The notes beneath the pieces were generated by a model, which saw only the letters and a program-made list of their open reading frames with translations, did no database searches and was not told the origin of the DNA. Both the position numbers and the translations under genes were made by a program. A stretch of DNA of 64,000 nt from the NCBI GenBank assembly GCA_015143295.1, contig CM026562.1:868001-932000 (forward strand), written 5' to 3'. The stretch comes from Tetracentron sinense (lineage: Eukaryota > Streptophyta > Magnoliopsida > Trochodendrales > Trochodendraceae). Positions 1 through 11,471 of the stretch are shown in pieces. Position 1 is the first letter of the stretch; each line of letters starts with the position of its first letter.

Positions 1-811
1 AGATCTATTTGACAATCACAACCCAGAGCCATGAGTTGAAGATGAATACGTGGAAGAAAGAGAGTCGCCTATCCTGTTGCAGCCACAGGAAGATAATGAT
101 TTAGATGTGTGGCCCTATCTAGACTATTGCTGAGTAGAGTGATAGTGAGATTTCATTTTGTCTTTTGATAGGTGGGCATGTCTACCTTTACTTTGGTTAG
201 GCATGTATAAACTTGGAAATACAGATCATATATATTAAAAAAAAATTTAGTTTACGCTTCCGCTATGATTATCGTTACTATTATATTATGTCTTGGATAT
301 TTTACAGGATGAGTTGGTATCAAATATAGCACATCATGAGTCAAAGTGTCCCTAACTCTTAGGGTGTATTTTGGGTCACGACACTAATACTCAGCCAAAA
401 CTCCATGTAGAGACCCATAAGTATAAAGGTAAGTAATGTCAGAACCAGAACCTAACAGTTTCCAATAGCATCGAATTACCCAAAATATAGTACTTGAAAA
501 TGCGCTCATGCCATAATGCACCCAGACTCAGGAACTTCCCACTAGCTGCCGTGAAAACAAACCTCTTAAGATTTTCACTCTAGATACTCTTAGGAAAAAC
601 CTCCTTGGTGAACCATACTAACTAAAATGCACAACATACCAAATCCTTACATGCTTGAGAATGAAAGTGTCTTGTAGATTTGTCTACTATTTATAAGGGA
701 TTAGGGAGAAGGTAGACCAAGAGTTATAAAATTAGATGTTACAATTTTAATAAATTGCAATTAAATAATGAGAATGTGGAGGGAAGAAAGAAGAGACCCT
801 TAGGTTTCATA
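1..811. other. Left-edge intergenic DNA, no gene recognised
   Basis: AT-rich sequence with no long open frame. Positions about 34-131 read in one + frame as a short acidic stretch ending in a stop, which could be the tail of a transposon protein cut by the window edge, but no family motif is visible. The rest shows nothing I can name. Confidence 0.4.
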
Positions 812-1395
812 TCTCTACTATAATGATAGAAGCCTCCCTAATGATGGAAATTCCCAAACTACCCCCGTAGCCTATTTTTGTCAATTCCCAAACTATCTCT
901 ACTATAATGAGAGAAGCCTCCCTAATGATGGAAATTTCCAAACTATCCTCGTAGCCTAATTTTTGTCAATTCCCAAACTACCCTTATATACAAACCTTAC
1001 AAATTTTCCTTCATTTAATGTTTTACTTAATTTCCAAACTACCCATTTCTCATCTACAATCTACCAAACTACCCCTTCCTCAAACCATAGCCTGATTTTT
1101 GATAAATTCCCAAACTACCCTTAAGACAAAACCATGATTTAATGTTTTACTTAATTCCCAAACTACCATTTTCGCATCTACACCTTTTGACACTCCTTAT
1201 ATGTGGTTAAAATTCACCCACCTCAAACTACCCCTTTTTCATCAATTGCACCCACAGGTTATCACGTGTCTCTTTTGACACTCCTTAACTATGGTTAAAA
1301 TTCACTCACCTCTAGGGTTCCCCAATCGCTCTCCCCCACCCCTCTCTCATGTGCATCGGACTGTACACACGTGCAACGCGCGTGCCTTCCGCTAG
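812..1395 (+). mobile_element. Non-autonomous Helitron
   Basis: The left end is TCTCTACTATAATG, the 5' type known for plant Helitrons. The right end is CTAG, preceded by a 7-bp hairpin (CACGTGC, loop AAC, GCGCGTG, 1368-1384). The element lies between A (811) and T (1396) without a target duplication, as expected for Helitrons. The first 84 bp are repeated in tandem (812-895 and 896-979). The interior carries about eight copies of a short motif like TTCCCAAACTACCC. It has no coding capacity. Near its right end (about 1250-1330) it contains a sequence module also found in other repeats of this window. Confidence 0.75.
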
Positions 1396-1649
1396 TTTTT
1401 AATAATTTAAATGTTACAACTTAATTAGTTGTAATTAAAGAGTAGGATTAGAAGAAAGAACAAATATTTAATGTTACAATTTAATTAATTGTAATTAAAA
1501 AATAGAATTTCAATGGGTGAAGGTGAGCATTTAACTCATCACTTAATTAGGAAAGAAGAACAATAATTAAAAGGGTGACGTGTCATCTTCTTATTGAATC
1601 AATTAAAAGATATGCGGCATGAACCAAAATAGAGGCCAATAGGATATGT

Positions 1650-2015
1650 CTTACCAAAATAACTTTTTATTTTGATGAGCCAAAACACTACAAAATACCA
1701 AAAATGGGTCCTCAGTAGCCTCATCAAAATAAAGATTTTGGTTTAGTGAGTGTACAGTACTCACCAAACTAAATATTTCTCTCTCTTCCTTCAATGTGGT
1801 CTCACACAAATAATAAAATAATGTTTTTCTCCCCCTTCCTTTTTTGTTTTCCCATACAAATAATAAAATAATGTTTCTCTCTCTTGTTTTTTTTTTTGTT
1901 AAATTGGTGAGGCTACTGAGAGTGTTTTAAAAAAATGGATAGCTAAAGTAGAAAAAAGTGAGTTTTGGCTATTTTGGGAAGTAAAATTTGGTGAGGCTGC
2001 TAGGAATGCTCTTAG
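1650..2015. repeat. Probable MITE upstream of RRP1
   Basis: Sequences of the type CTCAGTAGCCTCA and its complement (TGAGGCTACTGAG) recur in inverted orientation at about 1711-1723 and 1908-1920, and a related GTGAGGCTGCTAGGAATGC lies at about 1991-2009. Inside, ACAAATAATAAAATAATGTTT is repeated at about 1805 and 1855. No clean target duplication was found, so the boundaries are approximate. The rest of 1396-2337 shows only AT-rich, duplicated short motifs. Confidence 0.4.
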
Positions 2016-2337
2016 GCGAGTTGGCTCCTTCCCATAATAGAGTTAAAACAATTCAAGTTCATATAATAAGTTAAAATAATTCAAGTTCATGTAATAAAAT
2101 ACTATGTAATATAGTTCCAATAATTAAAATGAAATTATCTATCAACGAACAAAAAGAACAAAAAAACTCGGGCCTTGCCACTCCATCTTAAAGGATGCGT
2201 CCATAACAACTGGACTCGTAAGTGGCAAGACACGGTGCACCGCAACCTTATTACGCGCCCAGTTCCTAGGGGTTTGTTGTTTTTGGGTTTTTGATAGCGA
2301 GAAAGCTTCATCCACAGCCGGGCGTGCGTTAGTTGCA

Positions 2338-2358
2338 CTCTCTCTCTCTCTCTCTCTC
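2338..2358. repeat. (CT)n microsatellite in the RRP1 5' leader
   Basis: A pure CT run of 21 bases lies about 160 bp upstream of the likely RRP1 start codon. CT-rich tracts are common in plant core promoters and 5' UTRs. Transcription probably starts nearby, but that is inference. Confidence 0.7.
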
Positions 2359-2518
2359 GCTCAGGCTAAGAAAGTTTTAGGGCAAATACCCAGATCGACC
2401 TGCAAGCTCGAGATCAAGAACTTTTTCATACTCAGATCGTTCAACGCATATGAAATTGAGGTGTTCTCTTAGGTCAGATCGATCGGAGCATCTCGAGATT
2501 AGGGTTTTCCCTCTGGCA

Positions 2519-4216
2519 ATGGAGGGAGCCCTAGCCGGCGCTTCCCTTTCAAAGCACCTCGCCTCCTGCAACAAGACCACCAGAGACAAAGCTCTCCGAC
2601 TCCTGAAAACATGGCTTCCGTCGCAGGACCAGATCTCCGATGAAGAGATGAAGAAGATCTGGAAAGGCTTGTTCTACTGCGTCTGGCACGCCGACAAGCA
2701 GCCCGTTCAGATCGAGCTCATCAATCGCCTCGCTTCGCTGCTTGTAAGCCTCTCTCTGCCGCTTTCTATTCAGTACTTTGATGGTTTCTTGTCCACTATG
2801 CGACGGGAATGGAGCGGAATCGATTTCTTGAGGTTAGACAAGTTTTATCTTTTGATTCGGAGATTTTTGCACCATTTTTTCCTTCTTTTGAAAATGAATT
2901 CGTGGGATTCTGAGCTCTCCAGTCGTCTAATGGGGGTTTTGGTGGAAAAAACCTTTTTGGCTGCTGATAAGTACCCTGCCCAGGGTGTTAATTACCATTT
3001 TGCCGAGGTTTTTCTTGAAGAACTTAAGCCATTTCTTCCTATTAAGGTTGAAACCACCCTGGATGGTCTCTTCAAACCCTTCCTTTCTGTGATGGGGAAA
3101 TCCCCAGATAGGGTTTTTCTTAATAAGATTAAGTCTAGTATATTTGATTGCTTGCTTAATAATGGGAACAAGCTTCTGGAGCTCAAGAAAGTCGGAGATT
3201 ATGTTGATTCTGGCGATGGTGTGGAGGTATTGGGGTCTATCGCATTGACATTGGGCCTTTCTGCCAAGTTCTTTAATTTGGGGTCGTCTTTGGATTGCCT
3301 TCAAGGCAATAGGAAAGTCCTGTTCAATTTGCACGAGGATTTTCTTAAGTTAGAGAAGGATTTAGAAACTGCAGGGATTGAGATTTCGGTTACCCAGGTT
3401 GGCGATGAAGATGCAGATGAGGTACCTGATTTGATCCCTATTCCTGAGCAGGAAGTTGGTGCAGCTGAAGTTTCCTTAGAACCAGTTGAGGGGGTAAAAG
3501 GAGTTGCGAAAGGGTCTGCTGGTAAGCTTTCTAAGAAAAGCAAGAAAACCAAAAAGGAAGCTAATGGGACTGGTAAAAAAGCTAGGAAGAATAAGAACGG
3601 GTTTCCTGAACTTCTTGTCTTGGAAAGTAATTCTACAGTTAAAGACAAGAATGAGAGTGTAATTACTTCAAATGGTGAGAATTCAAATGAGCCCGCAGAA
3701 AATAATGGGAATTTGATCATTTTCAATGAATCCGTGATTTCAAATCTGCAGATGCAGTTTGAGAAGGTTGCTGCTGAAGTTGGCATGGATATGGATGGAG
3801 CTAGCTCATGTGTTTTGCCTACAATGCCCGTTAATAGTACAGTGTCAAAGAAGAGAAAGAGAGCAAAGAGTAAAGATGTGCAGGTTTCTCATGGTAGTCA
3901 AGGGGCTACTGGAGGCAGTGCTACTGGAAAGAGTGGAGAGAAGAGCGCCAAGAAGGTGAGATTTTCCATGAAAAATAATTTGGTGTGGAAGCCCCACAGT
4001 CCGTTACCTCCCCAAAGTTTGAGATTACCACCATCTGCTACCCCTAGAGGTAGTGCTCTTAAGAAAGGGATACCTCCAGGTCCCATAAGGGAGACTCCCC
4101 CCACAGCACGAAAGGTGAAGCCGAGGGCTAGTTCTGTGAAGAAGGGGCGGAAGGGACCAAAGGGTGTATCCCCAGCCATCAAACGTCTGAGGAAGTTGCA
4201 TTCTCTTTCAGTTTAA
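2519..4216 (+). CDS. RRP1: Ribosomal RNA processing protein 1 (RRP1/NOP52 family)
   Basis: Predicted nucleolar protein of 565 residues for pre-60S ribosome assembly and 27S/28S rRNA processing. Residues about 6-220 form the NOP52 domain. It includes LASCNKTTRDKALRLLKTWL and a segment with WKGLFYCVWHADKQPVQ, both typical of the family's helical repeat fold. The middle is acidic (DEDADEVPD), followed by lysine-rich stretches (SKKSKKTKKEANGTGKKARK) that look like nuclear/nucleolar localisation signals. Near the C terminus, KVRF (residues 479-482) within KKVRFSMKNNLVWKP resembles a PP1-docking RVxF site. The gene has no introns. An in-frame ATG at 2450 would add 23 residues, but 2519 has the better context (G at -3 and +4) and starts exactly where family similarity begins. 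The product call is firm; the start is fairly sure. Confidence 0.9.
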   Translation: MEGALAGASLSKHLASCNKTTRDKALRLLKTWLPSQDQISDEEMKKIWKGLFYCVWHADKQPVQIELINRLASLLVSLSLPLSIQYFDGFLSTMRREWSGIDFLRLDKFYLLIRRFLHHFFLLLKMNSWDSELSSRLMGVLVEKTFLAADKYPAQGVNYHFAEVFLEELKPFLPIKVETTLDGLFKPFLSVMGKSPDRVFLNKIKSSIFDCLLNNGNKLLELKKVGDYVDSGDGVEVLGSIALTLGLSAKFFNLGSSLDCLQGNRKVLFNLHEDFLKLEKDLETAGIEISVTQVGDEDADEVPDLIPIPEQEVGAAEVSLEPVEGVKGVAKGSAGKLSKKSKKTKKEANGTGKKARKNKNGFPELLVLESNSTVKDKNESVITSNGENSNEPAENNGNLIIFNESVISNLQMQFEKVAAEVGMDMDGASSCVLPTMPVNSTVSKKRKRAKSKDVQVSHGSQGATGGSATGKSGEKSAKKVRFSMKNNLVWKPHSPLPPQSLRLPPSATPRGSALKKGIPPGPIRETPPTARKVKPRASSVKKGRKGPKGVSPAIKRLRKLHSLSV

Positions 4217-5315
4217 TGCATTTCAGATATGAGGAATATGTTTCCTGATGCTTTGGATTTCTTTTAGTTATGTCTTCATCCTCTCACATTTGAATGTTTC
4301 TTAAATCTGGTACTGTTTTTCTTTACCTAGTATGTTGGTGCAATTTCAAGTATGGTTTCATTCTTGAATCTGAAACCCATGATGCACTAAGCTTTATGCC
4401 TTTCAATGAACATTCATATTGAGTCTTTCCTTTTCCTTTTAATGGGATATTTGTTCTTCCTGTTGTTCTCTTAGTCTTATACCTTTCTTATAGCCTAGAA
4501 AATGTTATGATATTTACACTGTAATTCATTCATCTTTATTGCATTGTATGGTTCTATGATCTAAACATCTTTACTTTAAAGGCTTTAGTTTTTCTCCTTG
4601 CTGTACATTCCATTTGAAAAAGCTTCCTACATTATTTTAGAAAATAAATTGTTATGCTCAAGTACTAAATATTGAAATGGCGAAGAAAAAGCTTGCTACA
4701 TTATGTTACATCATAAAATTAAATTGTTGTGCTTTGGTACAATATTTTGAGAGGCGATCATGTGTTTTCAGATTAATTGTTTGGGCTCTTGAGCTCTTGA
4801 TCTGTATTTTGCTTTGGATTTTTAAAATTTCTTGTTGTTGTTGAAGCACTTCTATAGGAAACACTAAAGATTGCACGTAGACTTGGATAACTTGATTGTG
4901 TTGGACCTTGTCCGTTTACTGGTAATTGGATGACAATTTATATTAACAAATAATACAATACAATACAAACAAGACAATTGGGCATGGAGCTACAGGCACA
5001 CTGGGGAATGGAATAGTGCTTCATATCCTCTACCTATTGTTTGGGTAAGGACAACACTCATGAGTCATGAGCAGTGAGTATAAAGATGGATGATATATTT
5101 TGGCGGTGCTGGTATTTCCTTTGTTGACTGCTTGTAGAGCTGGCTTTGGACTAATTTGTTACTTTTGATGGTAGACATCATCTTCCTGTACAGTCAAAAT
5201 CTTGCCAAGTCAACAGCTTGCCTAATTAGGACTCCTAGTGCCTACGTCAGTGTCTAGGTGGGCGGTGGTTGGTTATGAAGCGACCTCCGAGGACTAATGC
5301 ACTAGGTGGCAGAAG
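4217..5315. other. RRP1 3' flank and intergenic DNA
   Basis: The first few hundred bases are T-rich, as in a plant 3' UTR. AATAAA-like words occur (for example near 4643), but the cleavage site cannot be chosen. About 5200-5315 holds CCTAGTGCC/TCTAGGTGGGCGG-type sequence resembling decayed hAT debris, into which the next element inserted. No gene is visible. Confidence 0.4.
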
Positions 5316-6330
5316 CAAGGTATTAAACTTCGGTTTTGGTATAAACTTCAGTCACTAAGGAAGTTGACACATTCGAGGAAGTTTAAAGAAGTCCAAGAAA
5401 GTTATGTAAAAATTAAAGAAGTCTAGGAAACTTTAAGAAATATTGAAAATTTAATATTAAACTTTAGAGATTCAATATTTAAGTATAATGCACATCTAGA
5501 ATTCATTATATTACTGATGCAATCATGTAATATCCAATTGTTAGAATCATATTAAGTGACATGCGTTGTCTGCTTGTCTAGTGGCATCTAGATATGTAAT
5601 ATGTAAGGTCATTTTATTCTCTTTATTTCTTCAATGATTGTATAAGGTAATTATTTTAGAAACCTGAAAAACTTATGAATGAATATTAAAGTTGATAAAT
5701 AATTTGAATTTAATTTAGTTTTTAAACCTATTTCAATCTGCAATTGATGAGCTCAAGGATTTTACAGAACTGAATCAATATGTCAAGAGGAGATGAGTTT
5801 TTAAATAATTTTTAATTTATGAAATACTATAAGAAAATTATTTAATTATTTAATATTATTGAAAAGCCTTGAAGGACATAATATACTAATAATAAGATTA
5901 TTAGAATAATAAATTTTAATTTTATAACAAGGTTAATGTTAACTACACTTTAATGATAAAATTATAATTTATAATAAGGTTAATGCTAGCAACTCTTTCA
6001 AAGCTTATTATAATTATAATAAGGTTAATGCTAGGGACATATGTCTTTCCTTATGAAGAAAGTAAGTTCAAAGCGAGTGGAATTAGCATTACCCTTTTAA
6101 GTTAAAACATAAAAGCCCTTTAATTTATAGACTTTTTATGTACTCTTCAGTTAACTTCTACTGAAGTTTTGTATTTTCCCAACACTTTTTTTCTATTTCA
6201 GTCGAAGTTTGCAGAAGTTTACTAGGAAGTCCAGTATTTTTAAAATACAAGTGTATTTTGCTTCGGACACCACGGAAGTTGACTCAATTCGGTCAATTTC
6301 GACGGAATTGAGTCGATTTTTAACACCATG
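5316..6330. mobile_element. hAT-like non-autonomous element (8-bp TSD GGCAGAAG)
   Basis: The ends are CAAGGTATTAAACTTCGG on the left and, read inward from the right, CATGGTGTTAAAAATCGAC. Exact 8-bp duplications GGCAGAAG flank them (5308-5315 and 6331-6338). Repeated GAAGTTNAC/ACTTCNG-type words crowd both subterminal regions. The AT-rich interior repeats AATAAGGTTAATGCTAG twice. There is no transposase frame. The 8-bp duplication and the CA..G terminus are hAT hallmarks. Confidence 0.8.
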
Positions 6331-6477
6331 GGCAGAAGTGGTCGCTTGGCTGACCTTATAAGGCAGTAAGGCAATATGAATTGAGAGGAGAAAATTGGAA
6401 CTTAAGGATAAGATTTCTAATTCCGGTGTTTGGACACCCCCCAAGTCTTTTATATTCCAATTCATGTGAGAATTGAA

Positions 6478-6901
6478 AAGGATTCAATTCCAAGATTTTG
6501 TGGGAGTAGCGTGGGTTGTCCCCTCCTCTTTTCGTAATCTCCTTGACTGTTGGCAGCGGGAAAGAAGAGCGGGAGTATGGAAGGAGATCTGGGGAGCCCT
6601 TCCTGAGGCTATTTATTGGGTGCTCTGGAAAGAGAGAAACCGTAGAGTTTTTGAAGATATCTCGTCTACAGTGCCCAGGTTGTGTGCTCGAATTCGATTG
6701 GCAAGTCTTGGAGTGGGTTGGATTATATAGTTCTAGGGAGGAAATCGAGGACATTCTGTATTAGTCATTGTAGTAGTCGGGGGGGGGGGGGGGAGGTTTA
6801 AGGTAATGTAGATGGCCGGGGTCGTGTTTACTTGCTTGTAAACTCAATGGTCTTTTGTATTCTTCTTTTTGTTTAATAAAATGAGATATTGATCGAAAAA
6901 A
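6478..6901 (+). mobile_element. 5'-truncated LINE, 3' end with RT-associated zinc-finger region
   Basis: A + frame (about 6478-6730) encodes a segment containing IYWVLWKERNRRVFED, the signature of the C-terminal zf-RVT region of plant L1-type LINE ORF2. A 15-base G run follows (6779-6793), then a 3' UTR ending in a short A-rich tail (6894-6901). The 11-mer CAATTCATGTG occurs before (6458-6468) and after (6948-6958) the fragment. It could be a target duplication, but the right copy lies about 47 bp beyond the tail, so this is unsure. Confidence 0.75.
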
Positions 6902-7380
6902 ATAGATTTTGTTGGATTTACAATATCCTACTAGAAGGTGGATGTTGCAATTCATGTGTGCATGGGAATTGATCTTTTGGCAATTTCACTCTCTCTTTCT
7001 CGAGCTTCTTAGATTATTTTATCTTTTAGTTTTTTAAATGATATTTTTATTTCCAATTGCTTGAAATAAATTTTTATTTTTTAAGACTTTTCATAAATAA
7101 AATTTAAATGTATTTTAATTTAATTTATTCTTATTCATTTCTATTTAATTAAACTTAACTAAGTTGTTCAAATAACTTTAATTGGAAATATTTATTTTTA
7201 AAATTTTTCCATGAATTCTTATTTGAACAAATATTTTTATATATATTTTCAAAAAAATGTATTATTCATTTATTCTGATGATTAATGATCAAATAGTAAA
7301 TATTTTGTCATTCAAATTTATGATTGTTTCCCTTTAGACATCTATGAAACGGAGTTTTTACAATGTATACTCTATTTTTA
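6902..7380. other. AT-rich intergenic DNA
   Basis: Very AT-rich with many TTTAATTT/AAATTT words. No frame, repeat boundary or motif could be supported. Confidence 0.4.
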
Positions 7381-8371
7381 CTTTACAAGAAAAAATTGCA
7401 AGGCCGATTTTGGAGTTCAGGGAAAGGGATAGATCAAGAAGTTGTAGATATTATTGTGGGTTGGGGTTCTCAGTCAACGGATGTCGTCTGACCAGCTTGT
7501 TTTGAAGAAGTTGTGCTGGGATCTAGTGTTACGACCGAGGTTCCTCCTATTGGGGGAAAGGAAGACTCTCTTGAGACCATCCTTGTAGCGAAGCCAAAGT
7601 TCAGTGCTGAGAAGATTATCTATTCTCCAATATCAGGTACGCTTTTTCCTTTGCCCCCTTCTATCCTTCCCAGTCCTAGCAGAAACTTAAATGGGGCAAA
7701 AGCTTTGAAGGTCGGTCTTTACATTTCAAAGATCCAGGTTCTATTATGATGTCCAAATCCATTTTGATACCAAAGTCTGATATGGAACCAAGTGAGAAAC
7801 TACGATCGCTAGAAGTTGAGCCTAGTGGGAAATTTGCTACGGATTTGTGTGGACCTGTGTCTAGGTCTCCAGTTCCACTTGGGTGGCCTTAGGTTTTGGG
7901 GGAGGGGTTCTTACATGTTGATTCAAGTTATAATGTTCAAATTGTGAGCTTGGAGGAGGGAGTTTTATCGGATGATTCAAGTTTGAGTTCAAAACAAGTA
8001 TCTTAGTGGGTGTTGAAGAAAATTGAAGATTTTGGGAAGTTCTTGGATTTGTCTTTTGTAGGCCATGAGGTTGAGGTTAAGGCTTTATTTCAGAGCCTAG
8101 AAAGCCGAAATGGTATCCCGGTCGTAGGGGTAGATAAGAGGGCAAATATCTTGGGGGCAAAGGAAGTTTGATATTGAATTTTTTAAAAAAATCAAGTGGG
8201 GTGAATTATGAAGGAAAATTGAGGAAAGGGGTGAGGAGTAGTAGTAGGAAATTGAGGGGAGTAGTTAGTGTTAAGTAATGGCGCTTCATAGTGTCTCGTG
8301 GAACATTAGAGGTATGGGTCATATGCATTAAAGGCTCGCTATCGAGGACTTGATTAGAAGTAGATGGCCAT
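7381..8371 (+). pseudogene. Decayed plant LINE, left part (ORF1 region and start of endonuclease)
   Basis: The part before about 8270 looks like degenerate LINE ORF1 sequence with several stops. At 8278 a + frame opens with MALHSVSWNIRGMGH, the conserved start of the plant LINE apurinic endonuclease domain. A stop follows, then IEDLIRSRWP up to the point where the LTR retrotransposon is inserted (8372). Removing that element and one GCCAT copy restores the frame into SVLCLQETK at 16746 onward, which proves that both halves are one LINE. Confidence 0.75.
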
Positions 8372-9906
8372 TGATCGTCAGTCAATCTTAAATTATTCCT
8401 TCTTAGTAATAATTCCGTAGAATAGTACTAGTAAGGGTATCGTTCCTCTGAGGGCTGCGCTGGTTTCGTTGCTTTTTATTCAGATTAATTTTAAACTAAT
8501 AATTGAGGCAATTGAATTTTGATTTGATTAAACTAAAACAATGAATTAAACTAATTTAAATGAAATTTCTAAATTAAACTAAAAACAATTGGGTTTTTAA
8601 ATCCTTTTGGAGAGAAAATCTAGGGTTTTCAAATCCACCACTAACCTAATAACTAATCCCTATTTTAAATTTATTATAACCTCTTAAATTGTAAACATTC
8701 CAGTTAGAGTGACAGCATGTCCCCTCTCAACTGCTCAAGAAAAGTTCAAGGGATTATATCCTTAGAATATCGTATCTTCGGTTAGCACGAATGATACACA
8801 CTAATCTACGGTTGTGTAATCACTCGTCTTCCCTTAGCATAAAATATCTTCAGATTTAATCTCTCGATATTTTAAAACCATTGCATAAAACCTATGTTTA
8901 AATTCTAACGAAAATTAACACAAGTGATTTTAATTCCAATTTCATAATACCTAAGACAAGGTTGAGAATTCCATTGAAATTAAATATAATTCAAATAAAT
9001 CCGGTTGTTTGAAAACAACTCTCTCATTATGCAATCAATGTTTTACAATGCAGAGAATTAAAATAAAAACAAAATAAAGGACACAGTTACTTGGCTAGGG
9101 TTTCATCGAAATCTTAGAGTGGAAATTAGTTCATCGCGAGGGAGGAATGCAACATCTTCATGGACAAAGTTGCAGCACTTCTCTTCATGACTTCCTTGAT
9201 CTCCAGAGCTTCTCTTCTTCAGATCCAAAATTTCTACAAATTTCTCTCTGATAATGGCTACGAATTCTCCTTTTTATAGAGAAAGATAGAAAGATAGAGT
9301 CCTTCTAGAATAAGGAGTTCTAATGAGGTACAACTCTTCTTTTTCTCTCTCTAAACTCTCTTAGGGTTGAATGAGGATTAAACCATCATTTAGGAAGACA
9401 ATAATAGAGTTGGAAAGTGTTTAGAAGTACTAAAACACTATTCACGAAACACTATTTCACGGAATATTATTTCACCCTATTTACAGTTTTGCCACTGAAC
9501 TTCAAATAATTCTAGAGAGCTCAATTTTAATCGGATTGACCCGAAATTTTAAACATAGCTCCTTTAGGTCATCTAGAATCTACCCAAAAAGTTTCATAAA
9601 TTTTGGATAAAGAAAAATTACCAAACTACCCCTCTATTGATAGAAGTGCGATTTTGGCCAATCGATTTATCAGGGTAGATTTCTGCGATTTCGCTCTCTT
9701 TTCTTCTTCTTTCTTTTACTCTTCTTTTTTTCTGAGATTTTTGGAGTCTTTGAAGCTTGTAAATCTTCCATTTTATCTTCTTTTCCTCATATGAACCTGA
9801 AATAAGAATAAACAACCAAGTAGCATAAAATAATATAAATAATTACTCTAAATGATTAGCAAGTTAAGTTTGAGGTGCTTTTATGTATAACATTTAGCAC
9901 CGATCA
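8372..9906 (-). repeat. 3' LTR of the Athila-like element
   Basis: 1535 bp with ends TGATCG...CGATCA on the + strand. It differs from the other LTR at 8454, 8610, 9694, 9721, 9789, 9823 and 9874, all transitions, and there are no indels. Short open frames inside it occur in both LTRs and carry no protein signature. Confidence 0.92.
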
Positions 9907-9920
9907 CAACCCCAAACTTA
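9907..9920 (-). other. Polypurine tract of the Athila-like element
   Basis: On the minus strand this reads TAAGTTTGGGGTTG directly before the 3' LTR. This is the expected place and composition for the plus-strand DNA primer of an LTR element. Confidence 0.65.
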
Positions 9921-11439
9921 GACATTGCTAGTCCTCGAGCAATGAAAAATATAATAAAACTTAACTAAACTAAACCTACATCCCCTTTCGTGGGATCCCC
10001 GGTTGCATTTTGCATATGCAACAAGCCTTTTAAACCCCTAGGTGGCCCTAGAGGACGAGTGAAGTCTCGTGAAGGTTTACAGTGATGATACCTACAAACA
10101 TCTGTACTACCCTGTAATTGTGCAATAGACTCAAGTAAAACATGCAAGATTCAAAACATTGATCGAACATATTTTAAAAAATTTTAAAATCACAATACAT
10201 ACAAGATAATCCAAAAATTATTCAAAATGTTGAATTTTCAATTCTCCACATTCTCAATTTCACACTATTCTTACCCAGTTTGAAAAATTAGCTCATAAAA
10301 TATTTGTCAGAATTTCTTTGATGTGTAATGTGACTAACAATCGAATGTGTGACATCAACCTTACTTTTCAACAGTTTTTCTGTCTTCTCATTTATCATTG
10401 AATTTCCTTTTAATTTAAACTACCAACCCCAAGGCTTTCATTCAATACTTTTTCTTTTATAAGTGTGACTGTGCAGAATCTAAGTCCATTAAGCATTCTA
10501 TATAACCCATGTAGCGAGTGTTAGGCCGGTAACTCCCAAACCAGATGGTTTAGGGTACCAGGTGTTAAGACACCTCTAAGGGCTTATTAATTCAAGTTAA
10601 ATTGGCTACGAACTTAAACTAGTCACACTAGGTTATTTTATCCATTCCAAAAATCACACGGTTTGACGCGAACTCTCTATGCTTAGTGAGGCAAGAGGCC
10701 CGGTTACTAAGTGTAAAACTTTGTTCAGGTAACCCATTCTTCTATCAATTTTTTTTTTTTTTTTTGCCAAGGTTAGTGTTCAATTTCTAGGTTATTCAAT
10801 TTTCTATGAGTTAACAAAATCACTAATCAATTAGTTTGGTTTCAAATCCCACTAGACAATGTATTAGAGTGCTTGTGCAAATTTCAAAGTGTATTCATGA
10901 CATAAAAATAATTTCAGCTCTTATAATTCAATCAATGGTTAAAAACAGTGTCTATTTGGGATTATGTGATCTCAAATTCAGCCCTATCAATAAGATTTGG
11001 ATTACCCTAAATGCATCACAATTTTTCAAATTTAAGAATAGAACAATCAAAAAAAATTTCAGTGTATTTGCATGTTCTACCCTATTCATGGTTGCACAAT
11101 CACCCAAGATTAGTAAATAAAATAATAGTCTGACCTATTATTTCCCAACCCCAAACTTAAAGTTTACATTGTCCCCAATGTAAAAATAGAAATAGAGAAC
11201 AAAAGGGATTAGAAAATTAATACCTGACTCGTGAAAAACAAATCACGGGGAAAGGGGTGAAAATAATTCAAGAATGTATACAAACCACCCCAAACTTCGT
11301 CCAAACAATACCTACAGGATTAGTACAAAAGAAGAAATATCCACACAAAAATAGATGCAATGAGATAATATGTCATAATGAAATCAAGTAGCATCACAAG
11401 TCATAATAGTGGATAACAGTAGGACAGACTGACTCAAAA

Positions 11440-11471
<32 letters not shown>

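Noticed and set aside
2927-4182. Several open frames antisense or out of frame within RRP1
   Set aside because: Shadows of the RRP1 coding region without their own signals.
9603-9815. Short frames on both strands, repeated at 16442-16654
   Set aside because: They lie at the same place in both LTRs of the Athila-like element, have no domain, and are a by-product of LTR sequence.
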